Of a DNA stretch of 64,000 nucleotides, positions 20,736 through 32,431 are shown piece by piece. A program made the position numbers and the translations under genes. The DNA comes from Branchiostoma floridae. Lineage: Eukaryota; Chordata; Leptocardii; Amphioxiformes; Branchiostomatidae. The stretch lies in assembly GCF_000003815.2 (NCBI RefSeq), contig NC_049984.1, positions 20,533,498-20,597,497 on the forward strand, read 5' to 3'. Within the stretch, counting starts at the first letter, position 1. Every line of letters starts with the position of its first letter. The notes under the pieces were generated by a model. That model saw nothing but the letters and a program-made list of their open reading frames with translations. It searched no databases and had not been told where the DNA came from.

Positions 20736-20900
20736 TATATTTTGATAACCTTAATTGACTCGATCCCAACCTAAGTTTGGGGAAGTCTGGGAACAGGCCA
20801 TGGTCAGCTAAGTACAAATGTACAAGTATGTATTACTGATCGACACGCCATAATAGAAATGCAAAAGAATTAATTTTGTGGATGTCTTCTTCTTCTGCAG

Positions 20901-21359
20901 GTTTGACCAGACACCATTCCCAAATATCGTCAGGTTGATTTTCCCCGACATCGCTGTTGCTTCCTTCCTCGCCATGTTTTTCCTGTACAGTCGTAATCTA
21001 GAACGAGATCAGAGCCAGCAGCTCCCACACAGCCAGTCTGACCTGCATTCCTCCAACTTCTATAGCAAATTCCGCCCCCCTAAGCTGAACTTCAGCCTCC
21101 TGATGTACGTGGAGAAACCCCTGGTGATCATCCTGACAGCTGCAGCAGGCATCACTCACCCCTCCTTCATCAGTCTCATGTACTTTGCAATCTTCCTTGG
21201 ACTAGCGACATGGTGGTCGTGCTATCGTGTGATTGGGCAGTGGTTTGAATACTTGCGGGCAGCTCTAGTTGGATACAGTGGGACGCACCTCCTGCTTCTT
21301 TACCTGTACCAGTTTCAGTTCATGCAGTCTGAACTGGATCCAACCAGCTTCACATCAAG
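20901..21359 (+). CDS. Piezo: Piezo coding exon 5 (phase 2 to phase 2)
   Basis: The largest exon, 153 residues. It starts FDQTPFPNIVRLIFPDIAVA, matching the NAIRLVAPDLGILV block of vertebrate Piezo, followed by SFLAMFFLYSRNLERDQ, a polar cytosolic loop (SQQLPHSQSDLHSSNFYSKF), then LMYVEKPLVIILTAAAGITH and PSFISLMYFAIFLGLATWWS, hydrophobic pairs of the first blade units. The end is SELDPTSFTS before the donor CAAG/GTAAGC. Confidence 0.92.
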
Positions 21360-21424
21360 GTAAGCTTTGCCAAGAAGGTTATGTTTATAGTTACTGTAGC
21401 AATTTTTGTATGTGTTTTCTGGAT

Positions 21425-21625
21425 TAACAGTCAAGAATACATGTAACTAGATGGATTGTCTTTATATGTGGGTTACTGAGGTCTTAATGAGAGCTCTGAA
21501 TTATTAGATTTTGGGCACCCCACCAGCCTGTTACAGTACTGCAGCAGGACTACCAATTTTGATATGTTCTGGACATGCTATGTTGGTGATTTTTGAGTGG
21601 TAGCTAGTTCAGTCAGAACAAGATC
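21425..21625 (-). repeat. Modular dispersed repeat in intron 5
   Basis: Has AGTCAAGAATACATG, ACTAGATGGATTG, TTAGATTTTGGGCACCCC, TACAGTACTGCAGCAGG and a GTGATTTTTGAGTGGTAGC block, the same order as in the modules at 907-1190. Confidence 0.6.
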
Positions 21626-22141
21626 AAACGTAGATGTAGCTTTAAGCCATTACTAAGTTTACATTTAAAACAGATCATGTAACGTAAAAATTTTGTTACC
21701 AAATTTGGCAACAGACATAAACCACCTTGCACAGCCTCCAAGATCTGAGTGAAGGGAGCGATCTGACATGATCTGTCAGATGTAGCTGGCTTCACCTGTC
21801 AGACAGTCATTATGGGAACTGAATGGTTTTGGGTACCATATGAATTCTTTATTTCTTCTCTGGCTACATCTATGTGCAAGCGCGTCTAACCCCCACAGAA
21901 TGGGGAACAACAGACGTTAAACCGGAGAGTGAGTGAGTGTGTGTGTGTGCTACTGCCATTTTTTTAGGGGATAAAAGAACACCTGTGGCTATAATTTCTT
22001 CCGAGCCATCAACCAGCACGAATGTTGTGGTGCATTTTTTCAGGTGTTGTGGGAAAGTAAAGATAGTAGTGGTGTAATTGGCTACATATCAAGTCGTAAA
22101 GGCTGGCAGCAGCATCTGGTACATTTCAATATGATCTGCAG

Positions 22142-22295
22142 GTTTCTAGGTTTGACTGGGATTATTCACTACAACTGTGATGACCCGCTGCACCTGGAGC
22201 TGCACTCTGATGTGGACTGGCCTGTCATGCTCTCCCCAGCCTTCATTCTGGCTCTGTACTGGGTCTGTGTGACGGAGATACGCCAAGCTAGCAAA
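22142..22295 (+). CDS. Piezo: Piezo coding exon 6 (phase 2 to phase 0)
   Basis: Encodes (R)FLGLTGIIHYNCDDP, a short acidic stretch LHLELHSDVDWPV, then MLSPAFILALYWVCVTEIRQ ending ASK. It aligns with the RLFGLVDVLH...NC and VSPAVLLALYY blocks of vertebrate PIEZO1. NCD is the position of a conserved Cys. The donor is AAA/GTTAGT. Confidence 0.9.
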
Positions 22296-23826
22296 GTTAG
22301 TGCAGTCTACTTGTACATTGTACCCTTCAAAATAACAGTCACTGTGGTTTTCGTACATACCAGAATAAAAAGCAACCACTTGATACATGTGTATCTAGTA
22401 AGAGAGTTGATGTTGATTTTAGAATGGCACTATTTCTGAAAACATCTACAAAAACTCACCCTTCTGACTAATGAATTATTTTGATTTACGGACATTCAAC
22501 ATTAGAATTACTTGCAGCTATATAATCTTAAATGCTAATTCACCTACATTTGTATATTCACAGAACCTTTGGTCAAAGTTGATTGACACCAATCTGGCAA
22601 AGCAATAGACCATCTCTTGCTGTTACATGTCAATATTGATAACTACATTTCTCACTTATGCTTAGTATGTACATGCTACATATTTTCTGTCTAGTCCTGG
22701 TGATACAAAAACATTGCACTTTCAAATAACCATCGGTCACATTGAGAACGATCATGTTCTTTTAAAGGTAACCAGATTTCTGCAGAGAGAAGAATCTTCA
22801 TTTATTTTGCCGCTAGTTGCATTAACATACAGCAGCTAATCCTTTCTTTGCTTGAAGACAATGCTCAAGGTATAAAGTTGTTTTTTAAACAACAAGAAAT
22901 CTTAGCATGAAAGTTTATCTGTGTTGGTAAATGACATTATGGATAAACTAAACTTTGATTAACCAACTCTAGTAATTGATTGGGAACCAAAATTTTCGAC
23001 CCAACTCCGTCAGCCTTGTTTACGCAATGGACTCATCTATACTGTAGCTTCTGTTACGTGTCGTCGGAGACACAGGACTACAGCAGAGGGTCATATAGAT
23101 GCTAGATAAACCTGTGGCGCCCCCATCTCTGTTTAGCGATGGACAGTGGGCGTAGATGTACACATCCTCCTTCACTCAATCTCTTGCAAAGAATTCCGGA
23201 TCCTCATTTCAGAACCGGATGTCATGGCACGTGTAATATTCCTTGTGGCTCATTGGAACTTAAACGGAATGCTACTAATATGTGATCATTTAATTTGAAA
23301 TACGAAGTACCCTGCTTGTAGTGCAACCATGTATACTAAGATCCTGAGCGACTATCTCAGTCTGCAAGCCGTGTCAAAAGTTCTAGAGTCTGAATAACTT
23401 CAGAATCTGCTGGGTTGTTTTTACAAAATTGTGACTTTCGTCTCCTAATGCCCTGTCTTGTCTGAGTGTGGTATTTTTTTATGATTAATAATCACACTTT
23501 GAGTCCAGTTGTGGGTCAGCAAAACAATATTTATCTAAACTTGGCACAAAAAGTCTGGAAACTTAACTTTGGTTGATCATATTTCCATTTTTCCTGCATC
23601 AGTTTCAATGTATAATAAACCTGACGCAAAAAAATTGATTGGAATGTTAACATTGTTTCGAATTCTGCATCACTGAATATATTATACAATGTCATGTACA
23701 TCTATATCATTAGCAATCTTGTGTCATTGCTCTTCTTACATGTATTGTGATTGTAAATCTATGAGCCTGCTGCCAGCCCCATAACTGAGCCTGCTTACCT
23801 GAGGGGGTCAAAAAGATACTACTACA
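22296..23826 (+). other. Piezo intron 6, first part
   Basis: No exon and no clear repeat. AT-rich sequence with scattered short palindromes. Confidence 0.4.
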
Positions 23827-23831
23827 CTACT

Positions 23832-24113
23832 CTACAGGGAAATCATGCAAAAAGGCATTTGGGGTTTTGGTCTCATGTTGAAGAGGAAAAAAATCCTGAC
23901 TGGATGGACGATGCTGTCCGTATATCTCACTGCATTGAGGTTACCTGGGATGATGACAAACCTTGTTACTCTGGTGTTTACACCGCCCTGCACCATGACA
24001 CTGCCTCCACCACCAAGTGCTGTTACTCTATCCTTGTAACAGTCAGTGTGGCATTCTCCTTGCCGCCTCGACACTTTGATCCGACCATCCAACTGGTGAA
24101 AGGGCAAATACAC
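23832..24113 (-). pseudogene. Tc1/mariner transposase fragment
   Basis: The - strand frame has DGRIKVSRRQGECHTDCY, GGGSVMVQGGV and FVIIPGNLNAVRYTDSIV, blocks typical of Tc1-like transposases just before the last catalytic acidic residues. The first Asp-containing region and the C-terminus are missing, so it is dead. Confidence 0.75.
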
Positions 24114-24119
24114 AACTCA

Positions 24120-24365
24120 AAATCAAATATGATAGATATAAACTTGCATCCAAATGTGGAGGAAGCAAGGAGAACACCACGCTGACTGATAGAAGAACAG
24201 CCATTGGTGGTGAAGCCAGCATGATAGCATGGGGCGGTATAACAGCCAGAGGAAAAACAAAAGGTTTATCATCATCTCAGGTAACCTAAATGCGGCGAGA
24301 TATAATGACTCCATCCAGTCACAATTTTTTACCTCTGCCATTTTGCAAGATGACAACGTCCATCT
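24120..24365 (+). pseudogene. Second Tc1-like transposase fragment, opposite strand
   Basis: With frameshifts the + strand gives GGSKENTTL, GGEASMIAWGGITARGKTK, then (another frame) FIIISGNLNAARYNDSIQSQ and AILQDDNVHL. QDDN is the Tc1 catalytic Asp region (QDN in intact elements). It lies next to the first fragment in inverted orientation. It has no intact frame. Confidence 0.7.
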
Positions 24366-24663
24366 ACATTGAGCAACAACAATTACAGAGTACCTCTAGG
24401 ATGCAGGAGAAATGTTACAGTCTTAGGATGGAAATGCTTTTCCACAGAGAAGAACATATCTGGGTCAAATATGTTGGTTAAATAAAGAGTAACCTTGGCT
24501 CTGATTACATGTCTTTAGAGTAGAATGAAAGCTGAAGTTGCAGAAAATGGCCTCCATTTGTACTTAAAACAGTGAAAATGCTAGAGATTCCTCCTCCGGA
24601 TCACCCACCGGAAACGTGCGTCGCTTTGGGTTATTTTTGACAGCCCTTCAACTATACCAAAAA

Positions 24664-26745
24664 CAAGAGTTCGTAGACCTCAGGCCTGCATGAAATGTAT
24701 TGGGTTTCTGTAGACCTATTGTGTATTTTTGCCTTTTTGTCTGTGGTACGTGGTTGGAAAAATGAGCTTTTTACCGTGTTGGTTGTGCACCATGCAAAAG
24801 TCTGACTCTGAAATTCCATTTTCTGAATTTGTAAGTTTGGACATGGATGAACATTACTTATTTTGGATTTCTTAAGTATGTAACCAACCACAGTACTTTG
24901 AAGTTGTTGAGACGCTACCTTTTTTTGTCTCAGATGGCCCATGCACATGTAGTTACTCTGTCACATGATATACTAATATCTTCCTATTTCAATGTACTGA
25001 CCTAATGCAGCTGCTAAGTCTCCTTGGTTTGTGTTCTTCCAATGATATTCATTAAAGATTTATTTCTGGGGTGTTATTCACTTGACATCGGAATGTTACT
25101 CGCATAATTTGACCAATGATACTTTTATCTGTAGTTCCATAGACATTAGACAATATGAATAGTGGTAGCCCCCATGCAGCAGCAACAGTTAGTCCCCAGG
25201 GTGGTATGATATTTTCATTCAATCCATCCAACCCAAACCTAAATCTCCTGTAGTATCTAAGCCAAATTTAACAGCACAATTTACTATGAAAAATGTCCTT
25301 GTCAATCCCATTTATAGATGGCAAGCTGCTGGCAATGGAAGCTTTGAAAAGTTCAGAAGCTGTTGTAGTCAGAGCAAACACCCAGCAAACATCCCCGCAA
25401 ACCAATGAGCAGTTGCTTAGAAGGGGAATTTCATCATATATTTGCCGCGACAAAATGCAACAAACGATACTGAATTCAAAACAGAACAAAGCTAAGCCTC
25501 CACCACTTAACCCTGCCTGTACCATAGATTAAGCAGGCCCAAAAACCAAGCAAATATGACTAGCCCAAAACAACAAATTACCTGTATACAGTATGGAAAT
25601 GGCATTACCAAAGAAACAAAAAGAAACACAGGACAAATCATACACATACCTTTCTCTTATGCCCACACTCTATACAGTTCTCCTCCACATTAGAAAATTG
25701 CATCTTCTTCTGTTTAAGTTCAAGTTCAACCATGATTGCCAACAGGGTAAAGGAACTTGTACCGGAACTTAAAACTCAGTACTATACAGCTCTAGAAACA
25801 CCACAAAGAGTAATAAGCAAACTCCAATTATACCTGACCAACAGATATATAATCTGGCACACTCCCGTCATCTGGCAAACTGTCAGTGCCACTAAGTAAC
25901 CTGATACATTGAAGGTGGCCCAGGCCAGATGATGGTTCTACACCCAACCATAATCTGTTTTTAAACCAAGCAGATATTGGGAGGATGCNNNNNNNNNNNN
26001 NNNNNNNNNNNNNNNNNNNNNNNNNNNNNNNNNNNNNNNNNNNNNNNNNNNNNNNNNNNNNNNNNNNNNNNNNNNNNNNNNNNNNNNNACACTAAAACAG
26101 GGTCAACCTATACAGTATCAAGTTCAAGCACTAGGAGGCCCAAAATCAAACCTGACCACCAGGACACCACAAACAACTCACGTACCAAATGGCAACACAA
26201 TGGCACCTTGCGTTCCGGAGATACAGCGCACGCCCCGTGCCCGCACAAAAGGTAACCTAAAATGTCAAGTTCAAGCACCAAGGGCGCCAAAATCAAAATT
26301 GAGCATTATTCAGCCACCGCCGACACATGTGCCAAATATCATCGCGCCAGCACCAGCCGTTCAGAAGATATAACTCCGGAAACACCCCTCCCGGACACAA
26401 AATTCGACCTGCCGGGTCAAGTTCAAACGCGACAAGGCCCAAAGTCAATCCTAGGCAACAGGCAACAACCCCCCACCCATGCACCAAAAATCGTCGCAAT
26501 CGCGCGTATCGTTCCGGACACACAGCGCCAAAAGTGCCCCCAAAACACCAAAAATGCCACCTTCAATGTCAAGGTCAAGCGCCAGGAGGCCCCAAATCAC
26601 ACCTGAGTGTCAGGCTACCACCCCCAACCCACGTACCAAAAATCGTCGTGCTCGCACCATCCGTTCACGAGATACAGCGCCCTACATCCCCGGCTACCGA
26701 AAAGTTTCCACCAGCATCAAAACCATACCTGCATACATGCAGGTA
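24664..26745 (+). repeat. 2-kb dispersed repeat, copy in intron 6
   Basis: Begins ACAAGAGTTCGTAGACCTC with CCTGCATGAA (24685-24694) and ends in the hairpin CCTGCATACATGCAGG (26728-26743). The interior holds AT-rich sequence, then (26090-26700) several GC-rich units of about 100-120 bp with GGCCCAAAATCAAACCTGA, TCAAGTTCAAGCACCA and an ACGAGATACAGCGC-like block. A second copy, near-identical in the parts I compared, is at 38378-40360 in intron 13. The layout resembles the element at 11303-13229, with the head/tail motif changed from CCTCCATG to CCTGCATG. An 85-codon - strand frame (25268-25525) is present in both copies, but they are too alike to argue coding. Confidence 0.8.
25989..26088. other. 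Assembly gap, probably wrongly sized
   Basis: Exactly 100 N bases. In the second repeat copy the same flanks (GGGAGGATGC and ACACTAAAACAGGG) are separated by only about 7 bases at 39704-39710, so the true gap is probably tiny and the 100 N are a placeholder. Confidence 0.8.
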
Positions 26746-26848
26746 AAAAGTCTGAAGAGAACCCTGTTATAATTACATCAAGATCATGATAATATGTGTG
26801 ATGAATGATGTATGCAATATACATTGTATGTGGTTTGTTTTCTGGCAG

Positions 26849-26971
26849 TGGAAAGAAACAGTTGTGGAAGCTGGCACCCCACAAACATGGCTACGAAGGA
26901 CTCTGTCTAAAAGAACTGCTGGGAACACAATAAGGAGGCCATCTGCCATGAAACCAGAAGATGAAAGGGTG
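26849..26971 (+). CDS. Piezo: Piezo coding exon 7 (phase 0 to 0)
   Basis: 41 residues starting WKETVVEAGTPQTWLRRTLS and ending MKPEDERV; the middle is basic (KRTAGNTIRRPS). It is hydrophilic, so it fits a cytosolic loop. Acceptor TTTTCTGGCAG, donor GGTG/GTGAGT. The loop is poorly conserved in the family, so support comes from frame, splice sites and position. Confidence 0.75.
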
Positions 26972-28257
26972 GTGAGTGTGTCAAGTTTGCTGTAATGAAC
27001 AAGCTGATAAATGATGATCAGAAATGTGTTTATCTTTTAAAGTATCATATTCCCCCATGTAAAGAAAAGTAAAATAGATTTGATTTTGGTGATGCCTCAG
27101 TCAGAGCCATTAGTATAATCAGCTTTCAGATTAGGGAATTGTACAAATCCATTCCCTAGGGAATTTGTTTTTGGCAACACCTTACAGGAATGGTCTGCAC
27201 ATAGGTTCGTAGGGGCTATGCTGAGATTAAAGTAATCATGCTAAAATTACTCCCGTGACATAAACTTAATTGTCTGCTGATAACTCGGAATTTTACAAAT
27301 AATAACATACTTAGTAAAGACATCACAAAAGCGTATAACTTTATCCAGTTCTATCTAGGTTGGCTGAATTTACAAATAAGAATAGAAAAGTATTTGCTGG
27401 CATCCTTTAGAAGGAAATTGCAGGCTTTGTTTTCCTTTTGTCTTGTGTTACTTCTCAGCTTGCCTCTGTGATTTTCATTTTTTGAATGCAGTCATAACGC
27501 TGTCAATTGGCAGTACATGCATTGCAATGGTGTGTTGTTACAGTATGGCGCAAAAGTATAATGAATTATCCTGTATTCCCATAGGCCCAAATACCAAATC
27601 ATCACGCCCAGCCCCTGTTCTCTTACTAAACCTGAGGCCTTTGAAGTAATTATCATATAATGGTGTTTGTGGTGTGGACTTAAGTGTTTGATCAAGGAGG
27701 TTGGTTTGATACCCTCTTTGACTACAGACATGCCAAATTTCAGACAAATCCAAAGTACCTTTATTTCTAGGTGCAAAGACAAAGACCGAGACAGAAAGAA
27801 GTTGTTGAAGTATTGCAGCAGTTTTTCATATTCTATGTAAATGAGACTCTCATTTGCATGGTATATATGTAGTAATGTTCGACTTTACTTAAGTTCCAAA
27901 TGCCACAAGAATGAATAAGCATTATTTACCACTATTGAATTATAGTGTTAACTCGTGATATTTCAATAATTTGTGCACAAGAACACTCGGCCTGTTGAAA
28001 CAAGGCAGGGGTGTCCATACAGGGAGTCGCCATTTGTGGTAGCGTCAGTCTTCTTCTGTTATTACTGTCCATCTGAAAAGATGACGAACGTATAATCGTG
28101 GCCAGGTTCAAGGGCAACCCTGGAACTGTCGTTATCTCCTGTCATGCACCACATAACTGTTTGTCTAACAATGATTCTGATGACCTCTACACAAAATAAA
28201 GCAACACAGTGCAGAGTCCCATGCTAGTCAAAGGAGTCCCTCCCCACCCCACGCTAA
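26972..28257 (+). other. Piezo intron 7, first part
   Basis: No exon recognised. A CAAGGAGGTTGG piece at 27692-27703 recalls the terminal motif of the micro-palindromes but has no inverted partner. Confidence 0.4.
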
Positions 28258-28562
28258 TCAAATGAGGAGACATGAATGCCCAAATTGCAAAGGGTTTCTC
28301 CATTCACAAAAGGTCAAACCATATCGGCATGTTGTTAGATAACTTTATCGAGCAACATAGCCGTGTAGCTGGTAAAATCTCATTTCGGAAACCAAATCGC
28401 AACTTATGGACAGTTAGATCCCGCAAGGGCAATCTCTCTCACTCTCAGATAGATTTCTGTCTCTGTCGGAGACGTTGGCAGAACAGTGTGAAAGACTGCA
28501 AGGGCATTTTCCATGTCAAATCCGGTAGGGAGCAATCATCATATAGTGACTACTACAGCTAA
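28258..28562 (+). pseudogene. LINE endonuclease fragment
   Basis: GDMNAQIAKG (a GDFNA-type block with the catalytic Asp and Asn), NRNLWTVRSRKGNLSHSQID and CLCRRRWQNSVKDCKG identify the C-terminal half of an APE endonuclease. A 5'- and 3'-truncated remnant abutting the next minisatellite. Confidence 0.75.
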
Positions 28563-28569
28563 GCTGTTC

Positions 28570-29995
28570 AACACCACGGATGGATGTGTTTACCTGTGTG
28601 TGAATAGTGTTAAGCACCATGGACAGGCATGCTTACCTCTGTGTGGATGGTGTTCAACATCAGGGATGGATGTGTTTACCTGTCTGTTGATGGTGTTCAA
28701 CACCAGGGATGGATGTGTTAACCTGTGTGTTGATGGTGTTCACACCAGGGATAAATGTGTTTACCTGTGTGTGGATGGTGTTCAGCACCATGGACAGGCA
28801 TGCTAACCTGTGTTGATGGTGTTCAACACCAGGGATAGATGTGTTAACCTGTGTTTGGATGGTGTTCAACACCAGGGATGGATGTGTTAACCTGTGTGTG
28901 GATGGTGTTCAGCGCCATGGACAGGCATGCTAACCTGTGTGTGGATGGTGTTCAACACCAGGGATGTATGTGTTAACCTGTGTGTGGATGGTGTTCAACA
29001 CCAGGGATGGATGTGTTAATCTGTGTGTTGATGGTGTTCAGCACCATGGACAGGCATGCTAACCTGTGTGTGGATGGTGTTCACACCAGGGATAAATGTG
29101 TTTATCTGTGTGTGGATGGTGTTCAGCACCACGGACAGGCATGCTAACCTGTGTGTGGATGGTGTTCAACACCAGGGATAAATGTGTTTACTTGTGTGTG
29201 GATGCTGTTCAGGACCAGGAATAAATGTGTTTACCTGTGCGTGGATGGTGTTCAGCACCATGGACAGGCATGCTAACCTGTGTGTGGATGGTGTTCAAGT
29301 TCCACACCAGGGATACATGTGTTAACTTGTGTGTGGATGGTGTTCAACACCAGGGATAAGTGTGTTTACCTGTGTGTGGATGGTGTTCAGCACCATGGAC
29401 AGATGTGCTTACCTATGTGTGGATGGTGTTCAACATCAGGTATTGATGTGTTTACCTGTGTTTGGATGGTGTTCAGCACCAGGGATGGATGTGTTTACCT
29501 GTGTGTGGATGGTGTTCAACACCAGGGATAAGTGTGTTTACCTGTGTGTGGATGGTGTTCAGCACCATGGACAGATGTGCTTACCTATGTGTGGAGGGTT
29601 TTCAACACCAGGGAGGATGTGTTAACCTGTGTGTGGATGGTGTTCAGCACCAGGGAGGATGTGTTAACCTGTGTGTGGATGGTGTTCAGCACCATGGACA
29701 GGCATGCTAACCTGTGTGTGGATGGTGTTCAACACCAGGTATTGATGTGTTTACCTGTGTTTGGATTGTGTTCAGCACCAGGGATGGATGTGTTTACCTG
29801 TGTGTGGATGGTGTTCAACACCAGGGATAAGTGTGTTTACCTGTGTGTGGATGGTGTTCAGCACCATGGACAGATGTGCTTACCTATGTGTGGAGGGTTC
29901 TCAACACCAGGGAGGATGTGTTAACCTGTGTGTGGATGGTGTTCAGCACCATGGACAGGCATGCTAACCTGTGTGTGGATGGTGTTCAGTTGTTG
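28570..29995 (+). repeat. 43-bp minisatellite, about 1.4 kb
   Basis: About 33 units of 43 bp built on GTGTGTGGATGGTGTTCAAC, then CACCAGGGATGGATGTGTTA. Two main types alternate: GTTCAACACCAGGGAT... and GTTCAGCACCATGGACAGGCATGC.... GGTGTTCAACACC is a near-perfect palindrome in each unit. A higher-order period of about 300 bp (seven units) is visible from 29450 to 29940. Open frames occur in more than one frame and are a by-product of the array. Confidence 0.95.
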
Positions 29996-29999
29996 AGAG

Positions 30000-30470
30000 A
30001 GGACACAATTTAATCAGGCTAGCTGATTGATTGAAAATTCAAAGTCACTCACCATGCCAAATTAGCGGCCCCTGATTCTCTGGGTTTAATGACTACTAGG
30101 TCAGTCTTCCCAAAACCTGGAAATAATAATAATAAATCTGGTGTTTTCCTTGCAGCCAGTAGGTGCCCAAAGAGTAATGAGGCTGATTTGTGCTCAAGGC
30201 ACCTCTTTGAACACCGGACCCCCGTTTTACACCCCTTCTGAAAGACGAATTTGTGCATTTTTGGTCAGGCTACAGCATCTGGTCATCTTTGGGTGGTCTA
30301 CCATCCGAGTACTGTCCAGACTGCACGTTGCTTATCTTCTGAGATTGAAGGGATCAGGTGTGTCAATGCGCTACACGGCCATAACCCCAGCATCCCCTCC
30401 AAATCCCAAAATAAACCATTTAAAGTAGCTTATGCCCAAATTTGTGGGTAGGGTTTCTGGAGTAAATATC
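30000..30470 (+). repeat. Unclassified dispersed-looking sequence
   Basis: Contains GCTGATTTGTGCTCAAGGCA, CCGGACCCCCGTTTTACACC and CTTCTGAAAGACGA, reminiscent of degenerate SINE-like tails in marine invertebrates. No internal promoter or ends were identified. Confidence 0.3.
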
Positions 30471-30554
30471 TAGTAATGCACCCCTAGACTAAAAAGTGTT
30501 GTAAGATTATAACAGTTAACATTTATTTATTTACCTTACTATGTCAATGGACCA

Positions 30555-31215
30555 AGACTGAAGCCCCGCCCCCTGTTCGATCATGTTCTATTTCGTACAC
30601 CTCGTCAAAAATAGCATTTGACAAAACTGGCCACTGCCGCTATTTAGCTGATCAAAACGGCTGACTTCTGTTTAGCTTTTTGGGTTATGAAATCATCTCA
30701 GCCCTTCTTTGTCGAAGGCTACATCCACTGGGTACAGTCATTTGAGGTGGGGGCAAATATAGCTACAGCAAGGGCGTTATAATTTCAGTCAGAGCGGAAG
30801 GCGCTCCATAGCATTACCTTGACAGATTCCTTGTTGGTGGGCAACAGTGCCCAGTTTCTGACATGTGGTCGGTGCATGTGGAAACCAGGGTACATATATC
30901 TGTGACAGGGTTTCTACTGCATTTGGTGCATACGGAACAGCTGCCTGAATGCTCATGACAAAAACGAAATTAAGAAGAAAGCAGCTCGGGCACTCGCTTA
31001 TACATAGCCCTGTCTTATACATACCCTGCTCTACACGTGCATCCTGCCCACCAACAATGTAATGCTATGCAGTGTCTGTCTCTCACAAAACAACTGTACT
31101 TGGTGGGTGTAGTCTTCAACAAAGCATAGCATAGCATTTTACTTTTGTCGTTTCTGTCTCACTGGGGCTATTTTTGACGGAGGTGTTCGAAATAGAATAG
31201 GGGGTCCTACCTGGT
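30555..31215. mobile_element. Foldback MITE of unknown superfamily
   Basis: The ends are inverted: GTTCTATTTCGTACACCTCG / TCAAAAATAGC (30585-30615) against GCTATTTTTGACGGAGGTGT / TCGAAATAGAA (31167-31197). Inner arms also pair (TTGTTGGTGGGCA with TGCCCACCAACAA). No target duplication was seen and there are no proteins. Confidence 0.7.
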
Positions 31216-31268
31216 TCTATTTCATTCAAACAAGGTTCTAAAGCTATAATGCAGTGTTATTCTTTCAG

Positions 31269-31544
31269 GCTCTTGTAGTTCCGGAAGACTATGGAGAGTC
31301 TAACGAAGTTGCGATAGAGGCAGGTGGACTGATTGCCCATGAGATAAATGACATACCAGAGAACAAGGTGGGCACTATTCACGAGGAGATCCACCGTCAA
31401 AGGAAGGAGGAAACTTTCCAGCTAGAACAGAAGGAAGAAAGTGGCACTCATGATAAAGACCTGGACTCCTTCCGAACACCATTAATGACAATGTTTGTCT
31501 TCATCATGAAGCAGAGCTACATTGCAGCACTCATTGTTATGATG
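31269..31544 (+). CDS. Piezo: Piezo coding exon 8 (phase 0 to 0)
   Basis: 92 residues: a long, acidic, charged cytosolic loop (ALVVPEDYGESNEVAIEAGG to EEIHRQRKEETFQLEQKEES) followed by TPLMTMFVFIMKQSYIAALI VMM. The QSYIAALIVMM end aligns with QSYVCALIAMM of vertebrate Piezo and leads into the next membrane segment. Acceptor CTTTCAG, donor GATG/GTAGGA. Confidence 0.9.
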
Positions 31545-31774
31545 GTAGGATCATTATATCAACCAGTTTATCTGTGTTAGTAATGTTAGAAGTCATTCTT
31601 GATAATGTAAAACTTTTGTTATAATTAACTTCCAACAGAAAAATTGGGCTTACCCAAATTTTTGACTGTGAAACTCCAGTCTTTGTCAAGGAATTGACCA
31701 TCTACTGCTTCTGTGATGTCAAGATATGCAGATAGCACAGCACTCTGTGAGAGTCCAATTTTTGTATTGGAAGC

Positions 31775-32431
31775 TTAAGGTATCTCGGTTGGCTAAATTG
31801 GCATTTTGACCTTCCACTGTTTTCTTATTAATAAATTAAGAAAGAATGGAGCCGTAACGAATGTTGATAGATGGGCATTAGAGAATTCTAAATCTGATTT
31901 TTTTGGGGCCGAATTTATGACGTCATCATTTTTATTACCTCTGATATTATTTTTTTCTATGACAAAATACAGCACTTTGGTACATACCACTGTAATGAAA
32001 CTTCGTTTTTCGTTGCATAATGATGGAAGGTACAAACGTAGTGTTGCGCAAATTGATATCTACTAATGATCTGTAGTAATTAGAAAATGTTTGTTTTCAT
32101 CTAATTAAAAAAATTTAATTCTTAATAACTACAGATAGTTAGTAGATAGTAGATATGCGCAACACTACGTTTGTAGCTTCCATCATTATGCAACGAAAAA
32201 CGAAGTTTCATTACAGTGGTATGTACCAAAGTGCTGTGTTTTGTCATAGAAAAAAATAATATCAGAGGTAATAAAAATGATGACATCATCAATTTGGCCC
32301 CCAAAAAATCAGATTTAGAATTCTTTAATGCCCATCTATCAACATTCGTTATGGCTCCATTCTTTCTTAATTCATTAATAAGAAAACAGTGGAAGGTCAA
32401 AATGCCAATTTAGCCAACCGAGATACCTTAA
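31775..32431. mobile_element. TTAA-flanked foldback MITE (piggyBac-like), copy 1
   Basis: A 649-bp near-perfect palindrome (31779-32427) with ends GGTATCTCGGTTGGCTAAAT / ATTTAGCCAACCGAGATACC and TTAA on each side. TTAA duplication is the signature of piggyBac-type elements (Kolobok also uses it). The two arms produce mirrored open frames of about 86 and 92 codons with the same text, which are not genes. Confidence 0.8.

Noticed and set aside
25268-25525. 85-codon - strand frame kept in both 2-kb repeat copies
   Set aside because: The copies are too similar for conservation to mean anything and no protein family was recognised.
31793-32413. Matching frames of about 80-90 codons on both strands
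   Set aside because: They are the two arms of the same palindromic MITE.
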